DNA of 64,000 bases from Phaeobacter gallaeciensis DSM 26640 (GTDB taxonomy: Bacteria; Pseudomonadota; Alphaproteobacteria; Rhodobacterales; Rhodobacteraceae). A program made the position numbers and the translations under genes. The notes beneath the pieces are model-generated. The model worked only from the letters and a program-made list of their open reading frames with translations, did no database searches and had not been told where the DNA came from. This document shows, piece by piece, positions 1 through 9,373 of the stretch. The DNA lies in the NCBI RefSeq assembly GCF_000511385.1, contig NC_023137.1:15001-79000 (forward strand), given 5' to 3'. How positions within the stretch are numbered: position 1 is the stretch's first letter; each line of letters opens with the position of its first letter.

Positions 1-345
1 TTCATCAGAAGAGCAATGGAATTGACATCGTTTAGAGAGATACAATCAACAACACTGTTGGTCACCCGTGTAAGGGATCGACCTCAGTTTGGTGCTGAGG
101 GCCACTTCGGTGGTCTGATGCGAGCCTTTGCATCCGCCCTTTTCCTCGGGCGCGCGAGGGTCTGCCGGATTGAAACCACAGTGTTGTCCAAGTCAAGTAC
201 ACTAACCCGGTTCATATTCCGCAAGGTTTATGAACCAATGTTCACTTCTTATGAAGTGAGCGGGAAAGTATGCTTTTGGTTCAGAATAAGGCCGCAGTTT
301 CTTACCAGCTTCTGTGGCGTGACAGTTCACTGTCTTTTTCTGGAC
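1..345 (+). other. 3' part of the 16S-23S internal transcribed spacer
   Basis: This stretch precedes the 23S rRNA and has no tRNA and no convincing coding sequence. The tRNA-Ile and tRNA-Ala genes usual in alphaproteobacterial spacers would lie upstream of the window. Its last bases (341-354) can pair with 3167-3180 just beyond the 23S body, with one mismatch. That is the precursor helix expected to be cut by RNase III. Confidence 0.75.
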
Positions 346-477
346 CAGATCAAGCGCGAGAAGGGCGTTTGGTGGATGCCTTGGCAGTAAGAGGCGATGA
401 AGGACGTGATACTCTGCGATAAGTCATGGGGAGCTGAGAATAGGCTTTGATCCATGAATTTCCGAATGGGGGAACCC

Positions 478-530
478 ACCTGACAGTTCGTTATTGTTAG
501 CTCTGCTATCAATAATGAGCTTAATCAGGT
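478..530 (+). other. 23S helix-9 intervening sequence (IVS) hairpin
   Basis: Inside the 23S 5' domain an extra hairpin is closed by ACCTGA (478-483) and TCAGGT (525-530), with an upper stem TTATTG (491-496)/CAATAA (510-515). In alphaproteobacteria this helix is a known position of an intervening sequence excised by RNase III, leaving a 5.8S-like 5' fragment. Fragmentation in this strain is inferred from position and structure. Confidence 0.7.
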
Positions 531-1419
531 ACTTAAGACCTGAATACATAGGGTTTTAAGAGCAAACCCGGGGAACTGAAACATCTAAGTACCCGGAGGA
601 AAGGACATCAATATGATACTCCCCTAGTAGCGGCGAGCGAACGGGGACCAGCCGAGCCTTGAGTGTGAATAGAATGTGTTGGGAAGCACAGCCATAGTGG
701 GTGATAGCCCCGTATATGAAGCATGATAGGACGTATTAAGTAGGGCGGGACACGTGAAATCCTGTCTGAAGATCGGAGGACCACCTTCGAAGGCTAAGTA
801 CTCCTTACTGACCGATAGCGAACCAGTACCGTGAGGGAAAGGTGAAAAGCACCCCGACGAGGGGAGTGAAACAGTACCTGAAACCGAACGCCTACAATCA
901 GTTGGAGGCCCCTTGAGGGCTGACAGCGTACCTTTTGTATAATGGGTCATCGACTTGGTCTCACGAGCAAGCTTAAGCCGTTAGGTGTAGGCGCAGCGAA
1001 AGCGAGTCTTAATAGGGCGCATGAGTTCGTGGGATCAGACCCGAAACCGAGTGATCTAGGCATGGCCAGGTTGAAGGTGCAGTAACATGCACTGGAGGAC
1101 CGAACCCACATCTGTTGAAAAAGATCGGGATGAGCTGTGCCTAGGGGTGAAAGGCCAATCAAACTCGGAGATAGCTGGTTCTCTGCGAAATCTATTTAGG
1201 TAGAGCGTCATCCGAATACCCCGGGGGGTAGAGCACTGGATGGGTAATGGGGCCCCACAGGCTTACTGATCCTAACCAAACTCCGAATACCCGGGAGTAC
1301 TAGATGGCAGACACACTGCGGATGCTAACGTCCGTAGTGGAGAGGGAAACAACCCTGACCTACAGCTAAGGCCCCTAATTCATGGCTAAGTGGGAAAGCA
1401 GGTGGGATGTCCAAAACAA

Positions 1420-1450
<31 letters not shown>

Positions 1451-1583
1451 TAAAGATAGCGTAACAGCTCACTGGTCTAATTAAGACGTCCTGCGGCGAA
1501 GATGTAACGGGGCTCAAGCCATGAGCCGAAGCTTAGGATGCACATAGTGCATGGTAGCAGAGCGTAGTGTGACATAGTCTCAT

Positions 1584-1615
1584 GTCTCCTTAGTGTCTTC
1601 GGACACATTGGAGAC
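1584..1615 (+). other. Extended 23S hairpin with UUCG loop
   Basis: GTCTCC (1584-1589) pairs with GGAGAC (1610-1615), and GTGTC (1593-1597) pairs with GACAC (1602-1606) around a UUCG tetraloop. The same position in E. coli 23S is shorter, so this is an expansion of a variable helix. It may be a structural extension or a second processing site. Confidence 0.6.
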
Positions 1616-2184
1616 AAGAGGCTTTCGATGAAGCGGGCGCGTGAGCGATCCCGTGGAGAGATCACTAGCGAGAATGATGACATGAGTAGCGACAAAGAGT
1701 GTGAGAGACACTCTCGCCGAAAGTCCAAGGGTTCCTGCTTAAAGCTAATCTGAGCAGGGTAAGCCGGCCCCTAAGGCGAGGCCGAAAGGCGTAGCCGATG
1801 GGAACTAGGTTAATATTCCTAGGCCAGGAGGATGTGACGGATTGTGAAGGTAGTTCATCCTTATCGGATTGAATGGGCTGCTGATCAGTCCCTGGAAATA
1901 GCCCTCCATGAGACCGTACCCTAAACCGACACAGGTGGACTGGTAGAGAATACCAAGGCGCTTGAGAGAACGATGTTGAAGGAACTCGGCAAAATACCTC
2001 CGTAAGTTCGCGAGAAGGAGGCCCGGTTCCAAGGCAACTTGGAGCTGGGGGCACAAACCAGGGGGTGGCGACTGTTTATTAAAAACACAGGGCTCTGCGA
2101 AGTCGCAAGACGACGTATAGGGTCTGACGCCTGCCCGGTGCCTGAAGGTTAAAAGGAGGGGTGAGAGCTCCGAATTGAAGCCCA

Positions 2185-2267
<83 letters not shown>

Positions 2268-2522
2268 CGACTTCCCCGCTGTCTCCAACATCGACTCAGC
2301 GAAATTGAATTGCCTGTCAAGATGCAGGCTTCCCGCGGTTAGACGGAAAGACCCCGTGCACCTTTACTACAGCTTCGCACTGGCATCAGGATTGTGATGT
2401 GCAGGATAGGTGGTAGGCATCGAAACCGGAACGCTAGTTCCGGTGGAGCCTCCCTTGAGATACCACCCTTCGCACTCTTGATGTCTAACCGCGGTCCGTT
2501 ATCCGGATCCGGGACCCTGCGT

Positions 2523-2557
<35 letters not shown>

Positions 2558-2700
2558 GCGTAACGGAGGCGCGCGAAGGTTGGCTCAGAGCGGTCGGAAA
2601 TCGCTCGTTGAGTGCAATGGCAGAAGCCAGCCTGACTGCGAGACTGACAAGTCGAGCAGAGACGAAAGTCGGCCATAGTGATCCGGTGGTCCCAAGTGGG

Positions 2701-2749
<49 letters not shown>

Positions 2750-3247
2750 ACTGCCCAAGAGTCCATATCGACGGCAGTGTTTGGCACCTCGATGTCGGCT
2801 CATCTCATCCTGGGGCTGGAGCAGGTCCCAAGGGTACGGCTGTTCGCCGTTTAAAGAGGTACGTGAGCTGGGTTTAGAACGTCGTGAGACAGTTCGGTCC
2901 CTATCTGCCGTGGGTGTAGGATACTTGAGAGGAGTTGCCCCTAGTACGAGAGGACCGGGGTGAACGATCCACTGGTGGACCTGTTGTTGCGCCAGCAGCA
3001 GTGCAGGGTAGCTATGATCGGACAGGATAACCGCTGAAGGCATCTAAGCGGGAAGCCCCCCTCAAAACAAGGTATCCCTGAGGGCCGAGGTAGACCACCT
3101 CGTCAATAGGCCGGAGATGTAAGTGCAGCAATGCATTCAGTTGACCGGTACTAATCGCCCGATAGGCTTGATCTGTTCCAGTAACAGGCAGTGACACAAT
3201 GAACCAAAAGCAAAACTAAAACATGGACTTCATGTCGATTGTATCTC

Positions 3248-3275
3248 CGCGACGTCTCAAAATAAAAACGTCGCG
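3248..3275 (+). other. 23S-5S spacer processing hairpin
   Basis: CGCGACGT (3248-3255) and ACGTCGCG (3268-3275) form a perfect 8-bp stem with a 12-nt A-rich loop between 23S and 5S. Just beyond it, GGATTTT (3281-3287) can pair with AAAATCC (3414-3420) around the 5S. Both look like rRNA precursor processing structures. There is no U-run, so it is not a terminator. Confidence 0.55.
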
Positions 3276-3290
3276 AATATGGATTTTCCT

Positions 3291-3410
3291 CGGTTTGGTG
3301 GTCATAGCGCAAGTGAAACACCCGGTCCCATCCCGAACCCGGAAGTTAAGCACTGTTGCGCCGATGGTACTGCGTCTTAAGGCGTGGGAGAGTAGGTCAC
3401 CGCCAAACCT
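3291..3410 (+). rRNA. rrf: 5S ribosomal RNA
   Basis: The sequence runs from CGGTTTGGTGGTCATAGC to CACCGCCAAACCT. The terminal helix GGTTTGG/CCAAACC closes the molecule. The conserved loop-A/loop-B block CCCGGTCCCATCCCGAACCCGG and the GAAGTTAAGC motif are present. Length is about 118-120 nt, as expected. It lies about 115 nt after the 23S and 98 nt before tRNA-fMet, the usual rrn order. Exact ends are uncertain by 1-2 nt. Confidence 0.93.
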
Positions 3411-3507
3411 AGTAAAATCCATAAATCTAAACGATCAAAAATACCTTCAGATATCCCAGCTGAAGGGACACCTTCCTAATCACAAAAAACGTGATCTGGA
3501 AATATAC

Positions 3508-3584
<77 letters not shown>

Positions 3585-4020
3585 ACTTAAGCAAGCAATA
3601 ACAAATACTTACAGTCGTCTCCGGGCGGCTTTCCGTGTTTGGAACAACGGCGCTGGAAGCAACGGAAACCCCGCGGAAGAAAACGAGGCACTTTGGAGCC
3701 GCGGCGTCAGCGACTTCCTTGCTCAGAGTTGCCATGAGCTCCCCAATAGTCCTGCAATAGAATGACGGCACATCGTCGGGCAAGTTGATGGGGGAGGGTA
3801 TCTTTGGTCCCTGGTTGCCGACAGTTTCTGTCGTTCCTTCTCATCGTAATTCCAAGGCTAATAATCAGATAGCTCTCTATAGCACCCATCAAAAATCGAG
3901 ATTTTGCTAACAACAGTGTTGATGCTTTGATGGCGCAACCTCCAAAAATAACTCGTGAATTCAATCCGCTGGAGGCATCGCAGAACCCGTGATGCCCCCT
4001 GCAAGTTCAAAAAGCAGACT
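3585..4020. other. Intergenic region without a recognised gene
   Basis: These 436 bp lie between tRNA-fMet and the stop of the aminotransferase gene. Short open frames on both strands lack recognisable domains or convincing ribosome sites. One of them runs through the tRNA in antisense and carries the typical artefact string GVGFEPTTFRL. No integrase, no direct repeat of the tRNA 3' end and no clear terminator were found. It may hold decayed sequence, but nothing can be named. Confidence 0.6.
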
Positions 4021-5367
4021 TTAGGCTGCACCAAGACCAACGCGAAGGGCGTCCAGCAAACCGCGTGCATCTGCTTCACTCATGACGAGCGGTGGGGACA
4101 GAATCACGTTTGGACCTGAAACCCGGATCAATGCACCGGCTTCGTAGCAGGCCTCTTGAACGGCCAGAGCCCGGCGTCCGTCAAGCGGTGCCTGTGTCTG
4201 GCGATCACTCACCAGTTCGAGGGCTGTCATCAGCCCATAGCCGCCCCGGACATCGCCGATGATATCAAAACGTTCCTTCAGGGCGAGACACCCCTCGTAC
4301 AGCTGGGTGCCGCGCGCCGCTGCTGTTGCGGTCACATTCAGACGTTGCATCTCTGCGAGACAGGCAAGTGCGGCCGCCGCACCGACGGGATGGCCGGAAT
4401 AGGTATAGCCATGGCCGATCTTGGCGTCAGGGTTCTCCTCAAAGACCTCAATCATCCGGTCACCCATCATGACCGCGCCAAATGGGAAATAGCCGTTTGT
4501 GATCGCCTTTGCGGTACACATCATATCGGGCTGGATGCCCCAGAGCCGGGCCCCCGACCAGGCCCCCGTGCGCCCATATGCGGTGATCACCTCATCGGTG
4601 ATCAGCAGGATGCCGTTGCGATTGCAGATCTCCTGGACCATTGGCGCAAATGACGGATGGGGCGGAATCACCCCACCTGCGCCGAGAATTGGCTCCATGA
4701 TCATCGCAGCAATGGTATTGGCGCCCTGAAAGGCGATCTCATCCTCCAGCGCCGCAGCACAGAGCTGGGCCAGACGCTCCGGGTCGCTTTCATTGAAGGG
4801 GTTGCGATAGGTATAGGGGGCAGGAATATGAAAACAGCCGGGAAGCAGGGGTTCATAAGCATTCCGGAAGTTGGCGTTTCCGTTGACCGAGGCGCCGCCG
4901 ATATGGGTGCCGTGATAGCCTTTCTTGAGGCTGAGGAATTTGGTTCGGCCACTGTCGCCACGCAGTTTGTGATACTGCCGCGCCAGCCGCAGCGCGGTCT
5001 CCACGGAATCCGAGCCGCCGGAGGTGAAAAAGGCTCGGCTGAGGCCATCTGGGGCGAAGAACTGGCTGAGCTCATAAGACAGCTCAATTGCCGCATCATT
5101 CGACGTTCCGCGAAATGTTGAGTAATATGGCAGCTTGTCCAGCTGAGCAGCCATTGCGTCCTTAACTGGCTGGCAGGAATAGCCAAGGTTCACATTCCAG
5201 AGGCCGCCAACCCCGTCGATGACCCGATGACCGTCGATGTCTGTGATGCATACGCCCTCCGCACTGGTGATGATCTTGGGCGGCTGCGCGACACTGTCCT
5301 GCGGGGAGGTCATCGGATGCCACATCAGGCGGCCGTTGTGTTCCTTGAGGAAGTTTGACTCTGTCAT
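4021..5367 (-). CDS. Class III (omega) aminotransferase, PLP-dependent
   Basis: A 448-residue pyridoxal-phosphate enzyme of the class III aminotransferase family, which moves the terminal amino group of an amine or omega-amino acid to a keto acid. The PLP-binding Asp is D258 in LLITDEVITAYGRTG, and the Schiff-base lysine is K287 in TAKAITNGYFPFG. The SGGSDSVETALRLAR phosphate-binding segment is near residue 116, and WxxMTS lies near the N-terminus. Length matches the family. Its ATG overlaps the stop of the upstream iclR gene (ATGA), so the two are co-transcribed and probably translationally coupled. Placed next to the homoprotocatechuate operon, it could deaminate the imported substrate to an aldehyde for the neighbouring dehydrogenase. 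The true substrate is unknown; beta-alanine- or taurine-type activity cannot be excluded. Confidence 0.9.
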   Translation of the reverse strand: MTESNFLKEHNGRLMWHPMTSPQDSVAQPPKIITSAEGVCITDIDGHRVIDGVGGLWNVNLGYSCQPVKDAMAAQLDKLPYYSTFRGTSNDAAIELSYELSQFFAPDGLSRAFFTSGGSDSVETALRLARQYHKLRGDSGRTKFLSLKKGYHGTHIGGASVNGNANFRNAYEPLLPGCFHIPAPYTYRNPFNESDPERLAQLCAAALEDEIAFQGANTIAAMIMEPILGAGGVIPPHPSFAPMVQEICNRNGILLITDEVITAYGRTGAWSGARLWGIQPDMMCTAKAITNGYFPFGAVMMGDRMIEVFEENPDAKIGHGYTYSGHPVGAAAALACLAEMQRLNVTATAAARGTQLYEGCLALKERFDIIGDVRGGYGLMTALELVSDRQTQAPLDGRRALAVQEACYEAGALIRVSGPNVILSPPLVMSEADARGLLDALRVGLGAA

Positions 5368-6173
5368 GGCGTGGAATCCGTTTCATAGTGCAGACTGGAC
5401 CCACTGGCCCAGGCAGATGTGACGTTTACCGGGAGCTGTCCGCCCCAGTTACGGGTGATGTCGCGGCTCGCTCTGATCAGTTCTGTTTTGATCAATTGCT
5501 CTTGTTCGGGGGAGACACGTGTGGCGACGCTGGCCACCGAAACCGCGCCTGCGAACAGACCGGTCTGGTCATAGAGCGGTGCAGAGAGGCTGTGGATTTC
5601 CGCCTCGAAGCTACGGTCTGAACATCCAAAACCGGTTGCGCGCGCGTTGCTGATCAGATCGTGCAAGGCTTCGGCGGTGGTGGCGGTATGCGGTGTGAAC
5701 CTCTCCATCTGGGAGAGCGCAGCCTCCAGCAAGGTATCAGGGCCAAAAGCCAGTGCGCAGTGGCCAGACGCCGTCGCGTGCAGTGGAAATGTTGTGATGT
5801 CGATGACCGCTCGTGTGCCGTGTCGGGGGGATTCGCAAGACGCGAGTGCATAGAGTGTGGTGCCTGACACCACCGAGACATGCGCTGTCTCGCCAGTCAC
5901 ATCAGCGAGCTGGGATAGTGGTAATTGCGCCCCAAGCTTGCGTGGAACAGTGGCTTCCCGCACCTGCGCCAGCTGTAGGATCGCAGGGCCTAGGCGGTAA
6001 TGCTTTGTAATTGGGTTCTGTTCAACAAATCCAGCCATCTCAAGAGCTTGCAGATGGCGATAGGTGGTTGCCTTGTCACGCCCTGCAATCCTGCACAGCT
6101 GCGATAGGCCGATTTCCGGGCGGTCAGCCGAGAAGTGCGACAGAAGTGCCAGCGTTTTGGTTGCAGAGGACAT
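5364..6173 (-). CDS. IclR-family transcriptional regulator
   Basis: About 269 residues. The N-terminal winged helix-turn-helix (roughly residues 8-65, with GLSQLCRIAGRDKATTYRHLQALE) is followed by the IclR effector domain with the typical HATASGHCALAF segment and the C-terminal SVASVATRVSPEQEQ part. The start is taken at the ATG at 6173, giving the MSSATKTLALL N-terminus normal for the family. Upstream in-frame starts at 6185 (GTG) and 6218 (ATG) are possible. It is divergent from the tct-hpa operon and leads the aminotransferase gene. IclR proteins commonly control aromatic catabolism, so it is the likely regulator of both units. The inverted repeat at 6250-6274 is its best candidate site. 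Confidence 0.9.
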   Translation of the reverse strand: MSSATKTLALLSHFSADRPEIGLSQLCRIAGRDKATTYRHLQALEMAGFVEQNPITKHYRLGPAILQLAQVREATVPRKLGAQLPLSQLADVTGETAHVSVVSGTTLYALASCESPRHGTRAVIDITTFPLHATASGHCALAFGPDTLLEAALSQMERFTPHTATTAEALHDLISNARATGFGCSDRSFEAEIHSLSAPLYDQTGLFAGAVSVASVATRVSPEQEQLIKTELIRASRDITRNWGGQLPVNVTSAWASGSSLHYETDSTP

Positions 6174-6249
6174 GTCGTCGGTCACCGTTCCTGTGAAGTC
6201 AGAAAAAATTTGACACATGATAGATAGCAAGGCAACCTTTTTTACGTAA

Positions 6250-6274
6250 CGTCGGTTTGTTATGTGAACCGACG
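6250..6274. promoter_or_regulatory. Perfect inverted repeat, candidate regulator operator
   Basis: CGTCGGTT (6250-6257) and its exact complement AACCGACG (6267-6274) are separated by 9 bp. The repeat sits in the 117-bp divergent region between iclR and tctC, just upstream of the tctC ribosome site AAGGGAGGG (6278-6286). A palindrome at this position suits an IclR-type dimer. As RNA it could also form a small stem-loop in the tctC leader. Function is inferred. Confidence 0.55.
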
Positions 6275-6290
6275 ATAAGGGAGGGTAAAT

Positions 6291-7235
6291 ATGTTGAAAT
6301 TCAAAAACTCTGTTACCGCGCTTGCCTTGGCCACCGCAGCTGCTGCCGGTGCGGTCCATGCCGAATACCCGGAGAAACCCGTGGAATTTGTGGTGCCATG
6401 GCCGCCCGGCGATCTGGAGGACGTCCTGACTCGTATGATTGCTGAGGATTTTTCGGCGGCTTATGATGTTCCAACCGCCGTTGTGAACAAACCCGGCGGT
6501 GGCGGTGGGCCATTCCCTGGTGCAGTTGCGGTGGCAGAAGCGCCTGCAGATGGCTACACTATCGGCTCTTTCATTATCGCGATCCCGGTGGTTGGTCCGC
6601 AGATCGGCATTCCGCAGCTGAGCCCGGATCCATTTGTCCCACTGGGCAATTTTCTGACCTATCCGTTTGTAATCGCCGCCGGCGCTAATGCGCCTTATGA
6701 TGATATTGCCGGACTGGCGGCTCATGCGGCAGAGAACGATGTGGTGTTGGGTCATTTCGGTGCGCCGCTGGTCCCAACTCAGGTGACTTTGGGCTTGGCC
6801 AAGGAAATGGGGTTTTCCTACGCATCGGATGCCGCGTTTGACGCACTGGATTGCAACACATTGGCCTCTGGCGATGTGGATGTGATCAACACTACGCTGC
6901 AATTGATCCTGCCTTGCCTCGATGATGTGAAGGTGCTCGCCTCAATCGGTTCAGAGCGGATCCCATTGACGGCCGAGGCGCCAACCGTCGCAGAGCTGGC
7001 GCCGGATCTGAACGTGTCGCTCTGGAACGGGCTGTTCGTTCACAAGGAAACGCCGCAGGACGTCCGCGACAAGATTATCGCTGTCGCTCAGGAAACCATG
7101 ATGTCCGATAGGGCTCAGGCGCTCGCTGCAGAAACGGGCGCGGCGGTCTACTGGCAGCCAGCGGCCGAAGTGGTCACACAGATCCAGTCCGATACCGAGA
7201 CCATGGCCCGGATTGAGAAAATGCTCTCCGAATAA
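6291..7235 (+). CDS. tctC: TctC-type substrate-binding protein of a tripartite tricarboxylate transporter
   Basis: A 314-residue periplasmic receptor of the Bug/TctC family. A signal peptide ends near residue 24 (AAGAVHA-EYPEK). The family opening EYPEKPVEFVVPWPPGDLEDVLTRMIAEDF follows, then the NKPGGGGGPFPGA ligand-loop segment and the ADGYTIGS motif. The PPGDLEDV variant replaces the commoner PPGG(T)TD string, so the ligand may belong to a less studied subgroup. The ribosome site is AAGGGAGGG. It is the first gene of the operon and is followed by a GC-rich hairpin that can favour its transcript over the membrane genes. The ligand is probably the carboxylate or aromatic acid degraded by the downstream enzymes (inference). 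Confidence 0.9.
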   Translation: MLKFKNSVTALALATAAAAGAVHAEYPEKPVEFVVPWPPGDLEDVLTRMIAEDFSAAYDVPTAVVNKPGGGGGPFPGAVAVAEAPADGYTIGSFIIAIPVVGPQIGIPQLSPDPFVPLGNFLTYPFVIAAGANAPYDDIAGLAAHAAENDVVLGHFGAPLVPTQVTLGLAKEMGFSYASDAAFDALDCNTLASGDVDVINTTLQLILPCLDDVKVLASIGSERIPLTAEAPTVAELAPDLNVSLWNGLFVHKETPQDVRDKIIAVAQETMMSDRAQALAAETGAAVYWQPAAEVVTQIQSDTETMARIEKMLSE

Positions 7236-7250
7236 GCACGACCGGAGAAG

Positions 7251-7271
7251 CCGGGCGGTGCCACCGCCCGG
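7251..7271 (+). terminator. Hairpin between tctC and tctB (attenuator or mRNA-stabilising stem)
   Basis: CCGGGCGGT (7251-7259) and ACCGCCCGG (7263-7271) form a perfect 9-bp stem with loop GCC, 16 nt after the tctC stop. No U-run follows, so full termination is unlikely. Stems at this place behind binding-protein genes commonly stabilise the upstream mRNA or partly stop polymerase. Confidence 0.6.
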
Positions 7272-7298
7272 TCACGGCTATTTACGACGGGGGGACAA

Positions 7299-7838
7299 AT
7301 GTCGCGGGTCAAAACGCTTCAAACCTTATTCAAACGCTATCGCAGACCGGGCGATATCGTGTTTGCCTGGATTATCCTCATCGTGGCACTGCTGTTGTTG
7401 ACGCAGCTTTACGATCAGACCGCTTGGCGCAAGGGTGGGCCGCTGTTTGCCCAACCCCGGTTCTGGCCTGCGGTTTCCCTAACAGGGATGGCTGGTTTTG
7501 CGGCGTTTCACCTGCTTGGGTCCGCTCTGTCTGAGCGTATCCATGGACGCTGGCAGGAGGTCTGGCTCTGGCTGTCCTCACTGGAATATGCCGGTTGGTT
7601 TATCGCCTACGCGGCCGCCGTGCCCTATGCGGGCTACCTTCCGGCCACGGTTTTTTTCGCGGTCGCTCTTGCGCTGCGTGCCGGCTACCGGCGACCAGCA
7701 ACGCTTGCCATTACGGCAGCCTCTGCAGGGGTGATCGTGCTGCTGTTTAAAACCCTGCTGAAGGTGAACCTGCCCGCTGGCCGTGTTTATGAGGCGCTGC
7801 CGGACGGGTTGCGCCAAATCATGCTGACCTATTTTTGA
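7299..7838 (+). CDS. tctB: TctB-type small membrane subunit of the tripartite tricarboxylate transporter
   Basis: A 179-residue integral membrane protein with about four hydrophobic helices (near residues 18-38, 58-75, 97-115 and 120-150). This is the size and layout of TctB, the poorly conserved small permease subunit. The identification leans on position between tctC and tctA. The start ATG follows GGGGGGACAA. The stop is 12 nt before tctA, so the two membrane subunits are made together. Confidence 0.82.
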   Translation: MSRVKTLQTLFKRYRRPGDIVFAWIILIVALLLLTQLYDQTAWRKGGPLFAQPRFWPAVSLTGMAGFAAFHLLGSALSERIHGRWQEVWLWLSSLEYAGWFIAYAAAVPYAGYLPATVFFAVALALRAGYRRPATLAITAASAGVIVLLFKTLLKVNLPAGRVYEALPDGLRQIMLTYF

Positions 7839-7850
7839 ACGGAACACGCG

Positions 7851-9368
7851 ATGGAAAACCTGCTCGCCGGAGCTGAGATGCTTGCACGCTGGGACGTGCT
7901 CGTTGCGCTGTTGGTCGGATCAATCGGCGGCGTCGTGATCGGAGCGATCCCGGGCGTTGGGCCGGCCGTCGCAATCGCGATCCTTTTGCCCGCGACCTTC
8001 GCATTCGACCCTATCGTGGGGTTGACGATGCTGCTGGGGATCTACGGATCCTCCATGTATGGCGGTGCCATTCCGGCTGTCCTGATCAACACACCGGGCA
8101 CAGCGGTCAATGCGCTCACCTCCTACGATGGCCACCCGATGACACAGAAAGGCGACGCCCACCGTGCGCTTTCGCTGGCTTATAGTGCGTCTTTCTGGGG
8201 TGGAATATTTGGCATCGGTTGCCTGATCCTCTTGTCGCCGGTGCTGGCGCTGGTGGCTCCGATGTTTGGGTCCAGAGAGATCTTTCTGGCGGCACTTCTT
8301 GGGGTTGTTCTGGTGATCCTCGCCCACCGCGGTCAGATATTCGCAGCCGGTGTTTTGGCCATGTTTGGTATCTTTCTGCAAACCATCGGCCTGGACGCGG
8401 TGACCTATACCCAGCGTTACACCTTTGGTCTGACCTTTCTCAGCTCGGGCGTGAATCTGATTGTTGTCGTGCTTGGCCTCTTTGCGCTCAGTCAGGCGTT
8501 TTTTCTGCTGACGACCCCGGATAGCAGTCCTGACGCCAAACCAGTGACCGGCCGCATGAGCGCCGGCCTGCGTGAGTTGATGCGCCACAAGCGGGTTGCC
8601 ACGGTGGCTTCCGGCTGTGGTGTGATCCTGGGCATGATCCCCGGCACCGGGGAGTTCACAGCCCAGTTCATGAGCTACACCTATGCTCAGAAAACCTCCA
8701 AGACGCCGGATCTCTTTGGCAAAGGCTCTCCCGAAGGGCTGATCGCCTCAGAGGCTGCAAACAATGCCGTCCCGGCGGCCGCCATGATCCCGCTGCTGGC
8801 GCTTGGCATTCCGGGCGAGGCTCTGACGGCGATGATGCTGTCGGTGTTCTATGTTCACAATGTCATTCCCGGCCCCCAATTGTTTCAGAACAATATCGAT
8901 CTGGTCTATGGCCTCTATCTGGCGCTGATCCTGCTGAATGTGATCGTGGTGGCCTTTTTGATGGTGTCCACCAACCTGCTGACCCGGATCATCCGGATCC
9001 CGACCCGGTTTCTGGGGGTGCTGATCCTGTTGTTGTCCTTCGTTGGGGTCTATTCGCTGCGAAACTCCCTGACGGACTGCATGATCGCTGCGGGGTTTGG
9101 CGTTCTCGGCCTGATCCTCAAGCGCCTGAACCTGCCAATTGTGCCGATTATTCTGGGCATGGTCCTGGGCGGCATCATGGAGGTCAAGCTGCGCTCCGCC
9201 CTGCCCAGACTCAAAACACCGCTTGATATGATTGACCGGCCGATTTCCTTCATCCTCTTCGCGCTGATCGTTTTGGTTCTGGCGCTGCATATCCGCGCGT
9301 TGATGCGGGAATGGCAGCTGCATCAACCGGATGAAGACCACGATTTGCACGACAGCCAGACAAGGTAA
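7851..9368 (+). CDS. tctA: TctA-type large membrane subunit of the tripartite tricarboxylate transporter
   Basis: A 505-residue permease with about 11-12 transmembrane segments. The family signature GAIPGVGPAVAIAILLPATF is near residue 32, the paired motif GMIPGTGEFTAQFMSYTYA is in the second half (residues about 262-280), and GIYGSSMYGGAIPAVLINTPG is near residue 63. It forms the transport channel with TctB and receives ligand from TctC. Only 5 nt separate its stop from the aldehyde dehydrogenase gene, which ties import to catabolism. Confidence 0.93.
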   Translation: MENLLAGAEMLARWDVLVALLVGSIGGVVIGAIPGVGPAVAIAILLPATFAFDPIVGLTMLLGIYGSSMYGGAIPAVLINTPGTAVNALTSYDGHPMTQKGDAHRALSLAYSASFWGGIFGIGCLILLSPVLALVAPMFGSREIFLAALLGVVLVILAHRGQIFAAGVLAMFGIFLQTIGLDAVTYTQRYTFGLTFLSSGVNLIVVVLGLFALSQAFFLLTTPDSSPDAKPVTGRMSAGLRELMRHKRVATVASGCGVILGMIPGTGEFTAQFMSYTYAQKTSKTPDLFGKGSPEGLIASEAANNAVPAAAMIPLLALGIPGEALTAMMLSVFYVHNVIPGPQLFQNNIDLVYGLYLALILLNVIVVAFLMVSTNLLTRIIRIPTRFLGVLILLLSFVGVYSLRNSLTDCMIAAGFGVLGLILKRLNLPIVPIILGMVLGGIMEVKLRSALPRLKTPLDMIDRPISFILFALIVLVLALHIRALMREWQLHQPDEDHDLHDSQTR

Positions 9369-9373
9369 CCCCA

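Noticed and set aside
22..46. TTGACA and TACAAT as a promoter in the rRNA spacer
   Set aside because: The spacing is only 13 bp, too short for a sigma-70 promoter, and the motif lies inside a transcribed spacer.
16..390. Open frame across the rRNA spacer and 23S start
   Set aside because: It runs into conserved 23S sequence and has no protein family features; rRNA explains the region.
3585..4020. Possible integrative element at tRNA-fMet
   Set aside because: No integrase gene and no repeat of the tRNA 3' end was found in the window.
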